From Corbicula japonica (taxonomy: Eukaryota > Mollusca > Bivalvia > Venerida > Cyrenidae), in contig JAZAYU010000010.1 in NCBI GenBank assembly GCA_038501625.1, positions 620,001 to 684,000 on the forward strand: DNA of 64,000 nucleotides, given 5' to 3'. The position numbers were made by a program, and so were the translations under genes. The notes under the pieces were generated by a model. It was given only the letters and a program-made list of their open reading frames with translations, searched no databases and was not told the DNA's origin. Of the stretch, positions 12,385 through 23,211 are shown in pieces; position 1 is the stretch's first letter, and each line of letters starts with the position of its first letter.

Positions 12385-12840
12385 AAAAATCTCTCTAACG
12401 GCACATGCTGTTCAATGAAACATTGTACAAATAAATTTTATTTATGTATCTCTTTAGTACATGTTACATCAGTAAAGAAAAATAACTACATTGTATATCT
12501 AATAATTACCTAAAATTCATTCTATGTTCATAAATTTACAAAAAACCTAAAACCTAACAACACAAAAAACATGTAAATGCTAACATGAGTACATGTTATA
12601 TGATACTGACAACAACATGGTGAGTCCTTTTTACACATTCATAATTATGTTTAAAAATATAAGATATTTGTAAAGGCGTGTTCCTGAAATATTCTGGTCG
12701 CTTCCTAGTCGTGTAATTGGGCACCAAACGTTGATTCTCTCTCCATAATCATTTTACTCATGTGGGCATTAAAAATATTTCTGGTGTTGTTTAATTTTTT
12801 GTGTATTTATGTAAATAGAATTTCATGGAATTTAAGTTCT
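12385..12840. repeat. Dispersed repeat, shared with about 21128-21600
   Basis: This segment (TTCAATGAAACATTGTACAA onward, with TGTTTAATTTTTTGTG and TATGTAAATAGAA further on) matches about 21128-21600, where it leads directly into a repeat A copy. It appears to be the upstream part of a longer composite element. No coding potential was seen. Confidence 0.5.
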
Positions 12841-13029
12841 ATCTATTTTTTTTAATATTCTAACTTTTCGCAACGTATGTTATATGAAAATGCATTAACA
12901 ACAGATTAAAAACGGATTGAACAAAAAGGCATCACTGAGCAAAAAAATTGATTAAAAAATGTCAAGTTTTCATGTTGACTCTGTATATACTTATGATGAC
13001 ATTAACAACAAATTGCACAAAAGTGATAC

Positions 13030-13155
13030 CTGAAAAGGTACATGATAACTGATCAGCCGTCGGAATGTATCCAGGTTTACACATACAGGTTACATCACAC
13101 ATCGCATACGGTACAGCACTACATTCACTGTCTGCGGTGCATTCACTATCAAGAA
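13030..13155 (-). CDS. EB/EGF-like module exon (module 6)
   Basis: A 126-bp, phase 1-1 exon (VLDSECTADSECSAVPYAMC, then CMCKPGYIPTADQLSC). Six cysteines and the splice sites are intact. A copy of repeat A lies immediately upstream of its acceptor. The same arrangement flanks module 5, so exon and repeat were duplicated together. Confidence 0.85.
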
Positions 13156-13157
13156 CT

Positions 13158-13483
13158 ATAATAAAGTAGACGATAATGGAACTTTGAAAGCCACAGAACA
13201 CGACAAATATGAAAATATTGCAAGCTTGGTTTGATTGAGTCTGTTCTTTGGCAGTAGTGGAAAATTAATGCATTTAACTGCCCATGCCGCATAGCCCCGG
13301 ATCGAGCGCTTCTCAATATTTTTAACAATAAACAGACTACAATTTTGATCCACCCCAAAGCTCTCGCGTTCAACGTTTGAACAAGTCATTGTTGTTTTTT
13401 CCGGCTTGGGGTCTTTATTTGCAACTACTTTACGCTTTTCATAATATTTTTAGGCTGCAATGAACTGCAAATCATTTGAAGTG
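13158..13483 (+). repeat. Repeat A copy plus shared intron block
   Basis: Repeat A (GGAACTTTGAAAGCCAC to about 13320) is followed by a conserved block, CTCTCGCGTTCAACGTTTGA then TTCCGGCTTGG and TTTTTAGGCTGCAATGAAC. The block recurs at about 13905-14222 and, without repeat A, at about 8395-8490. The TTTAGGCTGCCATT part is the likely seed of the 35-bp minisatellite. Confidence 0.7.
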
Positions 13484-13567
13484 CAGGTTTATGTTGAACA
13501 TGAACGCTAATCAGAACAAAGATTTTCACTATTTGACGAGTAAAAGTATTTTTTTCAAACCTCAACT

Positions 13568-13619
13568 GACCCAACACTACAGTTATTACAATGTTTCTTA
13601 AGTTATTCATTGCTTAGAA
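13568..13619 (-). pseudogene. Decayed module exon relic
   Basis: The minus strand begins TTCTAAGCAATGAATAAC and aligns with the TTCTAAATAGTGCC start of module exons and with ACTGTAG further in. The cysteine codons are lost and a stop is present. It is paralogous to the relic at 14411-14462. Confidence 0.5.
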
Positions 13620-13769
13620 CTTGAAAATGCACAGGCCCCAAGAATTATTATTTTTAAGCGTTTACATAGCAAACACATCGTTCACATCGACTTTTGCCCT
13701 TCAAATTTGTGTGAACATGTATATTTATTAATGATGACATAAACAACAAAGTAAGAGCGAACAAGCGAC

Positions 13770-13898
13770 CTATAAAGATACATAACATCATATCATCCGA
13801 CGGTAGGTATCCAGAGTTACATTTACACGAACCTCCACTACACACCGAGTCTGATACAGCACTACAGTCACTGTCGTCAGTGCATTCACTATATAGAA
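13770..13898 (-). CDS. EB/EGF-like module exon (module 5)
   Basis: A 129-bp, phase 1-1 exon (VLYSECTDDSDCSAVSDSVC, then SGGSCKCNSGYLPSDDMMLC). The KPGYKPSSDQ stretch is replaced by NSGYLPSDDMM, a subtype shared only with module 4. Six cysteines are intact. Confidence 0.87.
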
Positions 13899-13904
13899 CT
13901 ATAA

Positions 13905-14222
13905 AAAATAGACGAAAATGGAACTTTGAAAGCCACCGTACACGACAAATATGAAAACATTGCAGGCTCGGTTTGATTGAGTCTGTTCTTGTAAGTGTGA
14001 TTTGAAATGCATTTAACTGCACATGCCGCATAGCCCAGTATTGAGAGCAACTCAATATTTATAACAATAAAAAGTACAATTGGGATCCATCCCAAAGCTC
14101 TCGTGTCCAACGTTTGACCCCGTTATTGTTTGTTCATTCCGGCTTGGAATCCTTTTTTTTTCAATTTTTTTACGCTGTTCCTAATATTTTTAGGCTGCCA
14201 TTAACAGAAAATCATTTGAAGG
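13905..14222 (+). repeat. Repeat A copy plus shared intron block (paralogue of 13158-13483)
   Basis: Same order as 13158-13483: repeat A, a CTCTCGTGTCCAACGTTTGA block, TTCCGGCTTGG, then TTTTTAGGCTGCCATTAAC. This shows that an exon-intron unit already carrying repeat A was duplicated. Confidence 0.7.
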
Positions 14223-14285
14223 GCATGCTTTTCGTGGTACATAAAAGCTTATTAGAACATACATTTTCAATACTTGACGAGTACG

Positions 14286-14400
14286 TTTAAAAAAGTGAAA
14301 TATGCATATCAGGAATGGCCACATCCATCAGACACAGCCTCCTTACACAGCCAAAAGGTAGAGAGGAAAAGAGAGCATGATATTACAATAATCAGGTTCA
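14286..14400 (+). mobile_element. Repeat B fragment inserted into a duplicated unit
   Basis: Contains GTGAAATATGCATATCAGGA and a purine-rich GAGAGGAAAAGAGAGCATG stretch typical of repeat B (fuller copies near 28840-29170 and 50480-50790). The paralogous unit at about 13540-13560 lacks it, so insertion followed the unit duplication. Confidence 0.55.
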
Positions 14401-14410
14401 AAATCAAACC

Positions 14411-14462
14411 TCAAGTGTCGCAGCCCTACAGATATTACCTTAAGTGCATTAACCGTTTAAAA
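14411..14462 (-). pseudogene. Decayed module exon relic with in-frame stops
   Basis: Minus-strand reading gives VLNG-stop-CT-stop-GNIC, aligning with VLNSACTQDSDC. Two stops and loss of the later cysteines mark it as dead. It is followed by the intact module exon 14610-14738 about 150 bp upstream in transcript order. Confidence 0.6.
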
Positions 14463-14609
14463 CTTAATACAAGTCTAAAGAATTATAACATTTTGGCGTT
14501 AACATTGCTAATACTTCTTTTACTTCAGCTTTACGTCTTTTTAAATTTGTGTGAACATGTATATTTATTCATGATGACATAAACATCAAAGTAAGAGCGT
14601 ACAAGATAC

Positions 14610-14738
14610 CTATAAAGATACACGACATCATATCATCCGACGGTAGGTATCCAGAGTTACATATACACGAACCTCCACTACACACCGAGTCTGATACAGC
14701 GCTACAGTCACCGTCTTGAGTGCAGGCACTTGTTAATA
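14610..14738 (-). CDS. EB/EGF-like module exon (module 4)
   Basis: A 129-bp, phase 1-1 exon (VLTSACTQDGDCSAVSDSVC, then SGGSCICNSGYLPSDDMMSC). It is close to module 5 at 13770-13898, including the terminal CIFIG. All six cysteines are intact. Confidence 0.87.
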
Positions 14739-14795
14739 CTGAAAATGCGCACACATCATGATCTGGTTAAGTATTCAACAAGAAAACTAATTGAA

Positions 14796-15085
14796 AAAAA
14801 GTGAAATATCAGGAATGGCCTCATCCAGCAGATACAACCTCCCTACACAACCAAAGGATGAAAGGAGAAGAAAGAATAGTTAATGCATTTTAAATAGACG
14901 CAAAAAAAACAATTAACAAAAATGAAAAAGCAAGGGGTAACTGTCTCAGTTGTTGAGTTTAAAATAGGTTCTACTGTCTACCAACTTAACACTTGCCCCA
15001 ACAGGCTCTCATGTTAACAAACAAGTACAAGTTGTCTTGGTGAAATAACTCCATCCCACCCAGAGTTTATTTAAATCATTGGAGA
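14796..15085 (+). mobile_element. Repeat B copy
   Basis: Matches repeat B: GTGAAATATCAGGAATGGCC, a purine-rich stretch, AACACTTGCCCCAACAGG, then AAGTACAAGTTGTCTTGGTG. It is diverged from the copy at about 50480-50790. No ORF is present. Confidence 0.6.
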
Positions 15086-15422
15086 TCAAACGGTGACCTT
15101 CAGCTTAAGCTTTACATTGCTATCTTGTCGCAGAGGGTCTGGCCATTGTAATTAAACAATTGCACAGACATGCATGTTTGCCTATTGTGGAGTGCTAAGG
15201 CAGGTACAGCAGTCAATGATGAAGACAAATTTTGCAATCCATAAGTATCAGAAAATCATGTTCACCATTGTTATGTATTATAATTTTGCAGAATCAGCTA
15301 ACCGTTGACGTCTGTGGTCCTTATATCTCTATACTAGGTATGCATTGTTGTGTTGCGTATACAAGAACATGAGATCGCATAACATCTATGCAAATGACCA
15401 ACGATAAAACGATATCGTATAA

Positions 15423-15940
15423 TGGTCTAGTGTATGTGTTAACCATGTGACGCCGTCAGTTCTGATATCATGTATGTTTTAGTGTATGTGTTAACCTTTT
15501 TACGCCGTCAATACTGATACCATGCATGTTCTAGTGTATGTGTTAACCATGTGACGCCATCAGTTCTGATACCATGTATGTTCTAGTGTATATGTTAACC
15601 ATGTGACGCCATCAGTTCTGATACCATGTATGTTCTAGTGTATGTGTTAACCATGTGACGCCAGAAGAACAGAAACCATGTATGTTCTAGTGTATGTGTT
15701 AACCATGTGATGTCATCAGATCTGATACCATGTATGTTCTAGTGTATGTGTTAACCTTTTTACGCCGTCAATACTGATACCATGCATGTTCTAGTGTATG
15801 TGTTAACCATGTGACGCCATCAGTTCTGATACCATGTATGTTCTAGTGTATGTGTTAACCATGTGACGCCGTCAGTACTGATACAATATATGTTCTAGTG
15901 TATGTGTCAACCATGTGACGCCATCAGTTCTGATACCAGA
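15423..15940. repeat. 52-bp minisatellite, block 1 (about 10 copies)
   Basis: Tandem 52-bp units of TGTATGTTCTAGTGTATGTG followed by TTAACCATGTGACGCCATCA and GTTCTGATACCA. The block ends at a conserved junction (GGTCCTTGAACTCGT) that also ends blocks 2 and 3. It lies in the intron between modules 4 and 3. Confidence 0.95.
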
Positions 15941-16084
15941 TTAAGGTCCTTGAACTCGTTCTTTTTCAATGAATCTTTTACTAACTCTTTTTACGTATAC
16001 TATGATACCGGCAAAACTCATTATTATTAGAGTAAATAAAGATATCAGTAAAAGAGCACTGTCAGTAAGTATGCAACACTGTAG

Positions 16085-16132
16085 GTCTTATAACTACAGT
16101 CATTACCCACCGTGCCTAAACCGGTTAGAAAC
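16085..16132 (-). pseudogene. Decayed module exon relic (copy 1 of 3)
   Basis: The minus strand reads TTTCTAACCGGTTTAGGCAC then TAATGACTGTAG, matching the module start TTCTAAATAGTGCCTGCAC and CAGTGACTGTAG, but with stops. It sits between 52-bp block 1 and the intact exon 16265-16393. Copies occur at 17281-17330 and 20353-20404. Confidence 0.55.
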
Positions 16133-16264
16133 TACGATTACCGCTTTTTAAATACATATTATGTATTAGTTTTTAACAAGGCTTTGAATTTTATTATTAA
16201 TTTTATTTAACATTTGAACGTATAACCATGTCTGAATGAAAAAAATATATAATGTGCAAGATAC

Positions 16265-16393
16265 CTATGGTACATGATAACTGATCAGATGCTGGTTTGT
16301 ATCCAGGTTTACATGAGCATGTCGAACTTCCGGTACAAACCGAGTATGATAGAGCGCTACAATCACTATCTTGAGTGCAGGCGCTATCTAGAA
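16265..16393 (-). CDS. EB/EGF-like module exon (module 3)
   Basis: A 129-bp, phase 1-1 exon (VLDSACTQDSDCSALSYSVC, then STCSCKPGYKPASDQLSC). Six cysteines are intact. It belongs to the first of three duplicated blocks of minisatellite, relic exon and module exon. Confidence 0.87.
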
Positions 16394-16714
16394 CTGCAAA
16401 ATGCGCATATTCATAACAAGCAAGATTACGTTTTATTATTAACATTTACCAATCTGAGTGAACATAACATATTGTCGATTGAATATATGCGTACCAAAAC
16501 GAAAACTTGCATAAAATAGTCTGATATTCCTGAATGTTGCTGAGTAAATATTTAACACGTAAACGTTGTCCACTATTATTCACTGACAGTTGATTGATTG
16601 ACTTGGTTGTCGTATTAAGTTTTTGTTGGAAATTATATGTGATATAGCGCCATTATATGTGACGCTCACTCATACCGTGGCGTCAGACGTCACTTCCGCC
16701 CAGAGTGTATTAAC

Positions 16715-17142
16715 GAAAACATGTACGAGTATGTTCTAGTGTATGTGTAAACCATGTGACGCCATCAGTACTGATACAATTATGTCCTAGTGTATGTGTT
16801 AACGATGTGACGCCATCAGTACTGATACCATGTATGTTCTAGTGTATGTGTTAACCATGTGACGCCATCAGTACTGATACCATGTATGTTCTTGTGTATG
16901 TGTTAACAATGTGACGCCATCAGTTCTGATACCATGTATGTTCTAGTGTATGTGTTAACCATGTGACGCCATCAGTTCTGATACCATTATGTTCTAGTGT
17001 ATGTGTTAACCATGTGACGCCATCAGTACTGATACAATGTAAGTTCTAGTGTATGTGTTAACCATGTGAGGCCGTCAGTACTGTTACCATGTATGTTCTA
17101 GTTTATTTGTTAACCATGTGACGCCATCAGTTCTGATACTTT
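16715..17142. repeat. 52-bp minisatellite, block 2 (about 8 copies)
   Basis: Same 52-bp unit as block 1, with variants such as GATACAATTATGTCC. It ends at the GGTCCTTGAACTCGT junction and is followed by relic copy 2. Confidence 0.95.
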
Positions 17143-17280
17143 GAAGGTCCTTGAACTCGTACTTTTTCAATGAATGGTTTACTGACTCTTTTTACGTATA
17201 TTATGATACCGGCAAAAATTGTTATTAGAGTAAATAAAGATATCAGTAAAAGAGCACTGTTATTAAGTATGCAACACTGT

Positions 17281-17330
17281 AAGTCTTATAACTACAGTCA
17301 TTACCTACAGTGCCTATACCGGTTAGAAAC
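17281..17330 (-). pseudogene. Decayed module exon relic (copy 2 of 3)
   Basis: Near-identical to the relic at 16085-16132, with the same stops and the same flanks. The exon was therefore already dead when the block was duplicated. Confidence 0.55.
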
Positions 17331-17418
17331 TACGATTACCGCTTTCAAAATACACATTATGTATTAGTTCTTAACCAGGCTTTAAATTTTATTATTAATT
17401 TGATTTAACATTTGAAAG

Positions 17419-17472
17419 CCGAGTTTGATAGAGCGCTACAGTCACTTTCTTGAGTGCAGGCGCTTTCTAGAA
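17419..17472 (-). pseudogene. Truncated module exon
   Basis: The first half of a module is perfect (VLESACTQESDCSALSNSA) with a good acceptor, but the sequence breaks off into intron-like sequence before the third cysteine. No second half or donor exists. It is the block-2 counterpart of the intact exons 16265-16393 and 20498-20626, broken by deletion. Confidence 0.7.
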
Positions 17473-17619
17473 CTGCAAAATGAGCATTTTCGTCACAAGT
17501 GAGATTACTTTTTTTTATTAACATTTACCAATCTGAGATTTATCCCCTATCTCTCTTTTGACAGTTGAATGATTGACTTGGTTGTCGTATTAAGTTTTCG
17601 AATAAATACTTTAGTTTGT

Positions 17620-20212
17620 AGTGTATGTGTTAAGCATGTGACGCCAGAAGAACTGATAAAATGTATGTTCTAGTGTATGTGTTAACCAAGTGACGCTATC
17701 AGCTCTGATACAATGTAAGTTCTAGTGTATGTGTTAACCATGTGATGCCATCAGTTCTGATAGTATGTATGTTCTAGTGTATGTGTTAGCCATGTGACGC
17801 CATCAGTTCTGATACAATGTAAGTTCTAGTGTATGTTTTAACCATGTGACGCCATCAGTTCTGATACCATACATTTTCTAGTGTATGTATTAACCATGTG
17901 ACGCTGTCAGTACTGATACAATGTAAGTTCTAGTGTATCTGTTCACCATGTGATGTCATCAGTTCTGATACTATGTATGTTCTAGTGTATGTGTTAGCCA
18001 TGTGACGCCATCAGTTTTGATACCATTATGTTCTAGTGTTTGTTTTAACCATGTGACGCCATCAGTTCTGATACCATTTATGTTCTAGTGTATGTGTTAA
18101 CCATGTGATGCCATCAGTACTGATACCATGTATGTTCTAGTGTATTTGTTAACCATGTGATGCCATCAGTACTGATACCATGTATGTTCTAGTGTATTTG
18201 TTAAGCATGTGATGCCATCAGTTCTGATACCATGTATGTTCTAGTGTATGTGTTAACCATGTGACGCAATCAGTTCTGATTCCATGTATGTTCTAGTGTA
18301 TGTGTTAACCATGTGACACCATCAGTACTGATACCATGTATGTTCTAGTGTATGTGTTAACCATGTGACGCAATCAGTTCTGATTCCATGTATGTTCTAG
18401 TGTATGTGTTAACCATGTGACACCATCAGTACTGATACCATGTATGTTCTAGTGTATGTGTTAACCATGTGACGCAATCAGTTCTGATACCATGTATGTT
18501 CTAGTGTATGTGTTAACCATGTGACGCAATCAGTTCTGATTCCATGTATGTTCTAGTGTATGTGTTTACCATGTGACGCAATCAGTTCTGATACCATGTA
18601 TGTTCTAGTGTATGTGTTAACCATGTGACGCAATCAGTTCTGATTCAATGTATGTTCTAGTGTATGTGTTAACCATGTGACGCAATCAGTTCTGATTCCA
18701 TGTATGTTCTAGTGTATGTGTTAACCATGTGACGCAATCAGTTCTGATACCATGTATGTTCTAGTGTATGTGTTAATCATGTGACGCCATCAGTTCTGAT
18801 ACCATGTATGTTCTAGTGTATGTGTTAATCATGTGACGCCATCAGTTCTGATAGCATACATTTTCTAGTGTATGTGTTAACCATGTGACGCCATCAGTTC
18901 TGATTCCATGTATGTTCTAGTGTATGTGTTAATCATGTGACGCCATCAGTTCTGATACCATTAATGTTCTAGTGTATGTGTTAATCATGTGACGCCATCA
19001 GTTCTGATACCATGTATGTTCTAGTGTATGTGTTAACCATGCGACGCCATCAGTTCTGATACCATGTATGTTCTAGTGTATGTGTTAACCATGTGACGCC
19101 ATCAGTTCTGATACCATTATGTTCTAGTGTATGTGTTAATCATGTTACGCCATCAGTTCTGATAGCATACATTTTCTAGTGTATCTGTTAATCATGTGAC
19201 GCCGTCAGTTCTGATACCATTATGTTCTAGTGTATGTGTTAACCATGTGACGCCATCAGTTCTGATACCATGAATGTTCTAGTGTATGTGTTAACCATGT
19301 GACGCCGTCAGTTCTGATACCATTATGTTCTAGTGTATGTGTTAACCATGTGACGCCATCAGTTCTGATACCATTATGTCCTAGTGTATGTGTTAATCAT
19401 GTTACGCCATCAGTTCTGATAGCATACATTTTCTAGTGTATGTGTTAACCATGTGACGCCATCAGTTCTGATACCATTATGTTCTAGTGTATGTGTTAAC
19501 CATGTGACGCAATCAGTTCTGATAGCATACATTTTCTAGTGTATGTGTTAACCATGTGACGCCATCAGTTCTGATTCCATGTATGTTCTAGTGTATGTGT
19601 TAATCATGTGACGCCATCAGTACTGATAGCATACATTTTCTAGTGTATGTGTTAACCATGTGACGCCATCAGTTCTGATTCCATGTATGTTCTAGTGTAT
19701 GTGTTAATCATGTGACGCCATCAGTACTGATTCCATGTATGTTCTAGTGTATGTGTTAACCATGTGACGCAATCAGTTCTGATACCATGTATGTTCTAGT
19801 GTATGTGTTAATCATGTGACGCCATCAGTTCTGATACCATGTATGTTCTAGTGTATGTGTTAATCATGTGACGCCATCAGTTCTGATACCATGTATGTTC
19901 TAGTGTATGTGTTAACCATGTGACGCAATCAGTTCTGATTCCATATATGTTCTAGTGTATGTGTCAACCATGTGACACCATCAGTTCTGATACCATGTAT
20001 GTTCTAGTCTAGTGTATGTGTTAACCATGTGACGTCATCTGTCCTGATACCATGTATGTTCTAGTGTATGTGTTAACCATGTGACGCCATCAGTTCTGAT
20101 ACCATGTATGTTCTAGTCTAGTGTATGTGTAAATCATGTGACGTCATCTGTCCTGATACCATGTATATTCTAGTGTATGTGTTTACCATGTGACGCCATC
20201 AGTTCTGATACT
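17620..20212. repeat. 52-bp minisatellite, block 3 (about 50 copies)
   Basis: The largest run of the 52-bp unit. The leftmost units carry CAGAAGAACTGATAA, while the rest are dominated by CATCAGTTCTGATACC. Subtypes alternate (GACGCAATCAG, GATAGCATACATTTTC, TTAATCATG). It ends at the GGTCCTTGAACTCGT junction. Confidence 0.96.
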
Positions 20213-20352
20213 ATGAAGGTCCTTGAACTCGTACTTTTTCAATGAATGGTTTACTGACTCTTTTTACGTATATTATGATACCGACAAAAAATTATTATTA
20301 CAGTAAATAAAGATATCAGTAAAAGAGCACTGTTAGTAAGTATGTAACGCTG

Positions 20353-20404
20353 TAGGTCTTATAACTACAGGCATTACCCACAGTGCCTATACCAGTTAGA
20401 AACT
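20353..20404 (-). pseudogene. Decayed module exon relic (copy 3 of 3)
   Basis: The third copy of the dead exon seen at 16085-16132, again between a 52-bp block and a module exon. It retains ACTGTAG-type landmarks with stops. Confidence 0.5.
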
Positions 20405-20497
20405 ACGATTACCGCTTTCTGAATACTGATTATTTATTAGTTTTTAACCAGGCATAAGCATGTCGCAATGAAAAAAAAAATAAAATGTGCAAGATAC

Positions 20498-20626
20498 CTA
20501 TTATACATGATAACTGATCGGATGATGGTTTGTGTCCAGCTTTACATGTGCACGTCGAATTTTCACTACAAGCCGCGTTTGATAGAGCGTTGCAGTCACT
20601 GTCTTGAGTGCAGGCGCTATCTATAA
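20498..20626 (-). CDS. EB/EGF-like module exon (module 2)
   Basis: A 129-bp, phase 1-1 exon (VIDSACTQDSDCNALSNAAC, then STCTCKAGHKPSSDQLSC). Six cysteines and the splice sites are intact. It is the block-3 member of the triplication. Confidence 0.85.
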
Positions 20627-20748
20627 CTGCAAAATGCGCATGTACATTACGAGTAAGATTACGTTTTATTATAAACATTTACCAATCTGAGAGAACATAA
20701 TATATTGTCGATGGAATATATATGCTTACCAAAACGAAATCTTACATA

Positions 20749-20926
20749 CAGTTCAATCTGCCTTAGCAGCCACCTGCGAATAGGAACCACATGTCTTAAA
20801 CAGCCAGTTTTACTATGTCGTTTTCTGACATTTTGTTTTAATGTTTACCTGTCTTTTACAGCCACCTGTGTTAAGCAGCCACGTTTTGTCACTCCCTTGT
20901 GTGGCTGTTACAGACAGGTTTGACTG
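20749..20926. mobile_element. 178-bp MITE with TA target duplication
   Basis: Begins CAGTTCAATCTGCC and ends GGTTTGACTG. The ends are imperfect inverted repeats extending through a GCAGCCAC-type core, flanked on both sides by TA. The paralogous block-1 sequence (about 16500-16520) runs through without it and acts as an empty site. The TA duplication points to a Tc1/mariner-like mobiliser. Confidence 0.7.
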
Positions 20927-21127
20927 TATAATTGTTGATTTTCCTGACTATTGCTAAGTAAGTATTTAACACGTGAACTTTATCCCGTTATTATCCCGTT
21001 ATTATTCTGACGGTTGATTAATTGACTTGGTTGTCTTATTAGGTTTTCGAATAAATACTCTGCTTATAGTGTTTATGTTAAGAGATTACCACACTCCTCC
21101 CAATCACGTTCATCGATAAAAAGAAAA

Positions 21128-22070
21128 TTATCAAAATCTCAATAATGGCAAAATGCCGTTCAATGAAACTTTGCACAAATGAATGTTACTGATGTATCTT
21201 TATTTTGCATACAGTAAAACACGTAAGAAAAGTAAAGAAAAAAAGCTAGACCTACAAATTCCTTAAATATCTATTTACATAAATTCACAAAAACTAATAT
21301 ACAAATCATTATTTTATATTCCCACGTAAGTGCAATGATAGTGACAAGAAAATGTTGTGTACTTAGTAAAAAAAACTTTCAACTACTAAATGAGAAATCA
21401 GTGATTGTCATCCGTTTACGCGACCAGGAGGCGACCAGGAAATTGAAGGCCAAACACACTTTTACTTATATCTCGTAAAGTTTACATATGTAAGTCATGA
21501 AGACACAATAAATTGTTGTCAGTATCATATTATTCAAGTGAGCATTTAAAACGATGTTTTGTGTTGTTTAGTTTTTGTGAATATATGTAAATAGAAGTTG
21601 AGATAGATGAAAAGGGAACTTTGAAAGCCACCGAACACGACAAATATGAAAATACTGCAGGTTTTGATCGAGCCTGTTCATGGGCAGTAATGGGATTGCA
21701 TATTACTGCCCACGCCGCCTTGCCCCGATGGTATGCATATGGCGGTGAACATGGAACCTTCAATGAGGTATTTTCAGATTAATACCATTCCATGTCCAGC
21801 GGCGTATGGTCCCCAGATAAAAGAATGGGTTTGCCCTAAACGAGAAAACAATGGGCGGAACTAAACAGAATAGAATTTTGACAGGGGATCTTAGAATATA
21901 AATCCTACGTATCACTGACAACGCCAAAGGCAAAATTTAAAAAGCAGGAAGTATATCCTTTGGGGGTAATCGGACAATATCCAAAACCTTATTGGCTGGG
22001 ATATTGAAACCACCTATCTTTAAACTGGCCGAAATATAAAAACAAAAGTAATTTTAGAAGTACTATTATT
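21128..22070 (+). repeat. Composite dispersed repeat containing repeat A
   Basis: The left part matches 12385-12840. The middle (about 21600-21735) is a repeat A copy, GGGAACTTTGAAAGCCACCG with its two hairpins. The right part, with GGTCCCCAGA, CAACGCCAAAGG and AAACTGGCCGAAA, matches about 34000-34320. No intact ORF is present. Confidence 0.65.
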
Positions 22071-22345
22071 TTAGTACATAAGTATCGTGCTCAACGACCT
22101 TCAAAGGACGTAACTGATAACGGCACTGATTGAATGTACGGGGAGACTTTTTACAGCTGCCACACGGCACAGGAATTTTTAGATCTCGCTATTTTTCTTT
22201 ACTGTTCTAAATTGTCTGACCATCTGCTAAATAAAGATACATTAATAACATACATTTGTGCAAAGTTTCATTTAACGGCATATTTCCGTTATAAAGATTT
22301 TGATAATTTTCTTTTTATCGATGAACGTGCTTGGGAGGAGTGTGG

Positions 22346-22395
22346 TAAGCCCTTAAGCATGTGACGCCGGAAGAACTGATAACATGTATGTCCTT
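22346..22395 (+). repeat. Isolated single unit of the 52-bp repeat
   Basis: TTAAGCATGTGACGCCGGAAGAACTGATAA-type sequence (split here: TTAAGCATGTGACGCC, then GGAAGAACTGATAACATG) matches the leftmost units of block 3. It stands alone about 2.1 kb beyond that block and may represent the ancestral form. Confidence 0.6.
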
Positions 22396-22662
22396 TGCCA
22401 AATTGTTAAGCTGAACGCATGTTTGCTTTATATGGCAATCCTCATTTCATGAAAACATGAACACATATAAAATACATCACGTTAAATTAGTGTAAATACA
22501 TTGTAGTAACAAAATGTTTTACGACGTCAATTTATATAGGTCTACTTACATTGTATCTCTCGAAAGTCCTTTTTGCTATTCTCTATAAAATGAAAGTTGC
22601 TCATACTGACTTCGCCCATTTTCTTTTCTTAAAACTCACTTTGAACATAGAATTAAACCTAC

Positions 22663-22791
22663 CCAAAATACAAGTGTTGGTTTCAGAATCTTTATACCCA
22701 GTATCACATTCACATTTGTCGCTGGCATCGCAGTGAGCATTCTCAATGGTACATGCTAATGGTAAACCCTGACAGAAGGTATCTGATACAG
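22663..22791 (-). CDS. Divergent N-terminal EB/EGF-like module exon (module 1)
   Basis: A 129-bp, phase 1-1 exon. It reads AVSDTFCQGLPLAC, then TIENAHCDASDKCECDTGY and a sixth cysteine, so the six-cysteine spacing matches the later modules while the sequence differs strongly. Joined to the signal-peptide exon at 23212-23281 it gives VFTAVSDTFC in frame, placing this module at the mature N-terminus. It lacks close copies in the window and so has not joined the tandem expansion. Confidence 0.85.
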
Positions 22792-23211
22792 CTAGAAACA
22801 AGAAAGTTTAGTTAAAGAACATGTTTTCAATAAAAGAAAACATCTGGTGTATCCCAAGTTGTGATTTATTTAAAAACGCTAAAAAGCAGATACAACCCGA
22901 TGTATCCTTAGTTGTGATTTAATTAAAAGCCGCCAATAAAAGATGAAACCAACCGATGTATCCTTGATTGTGACTTGATCAGAATATAAGAATACAAAAT
23001 GTCATAAAATTCGCGAATTTATGTCCGACCGAAAATGTCATTTCTAGAGTCCGAATGAAAATTAGACCCAAGAAATATAAAGATACCACAGAACTGAAGA
23101 CTGAAAACTATAGAAAGCTAACATTTCAGTTGCTGCGTCGTCAAATTCTTTGTCGACATGTCAACTGACCAGAAACAGGCAGGCATTTGACAAATAAAAG
23201 TTCAGTCTTAC

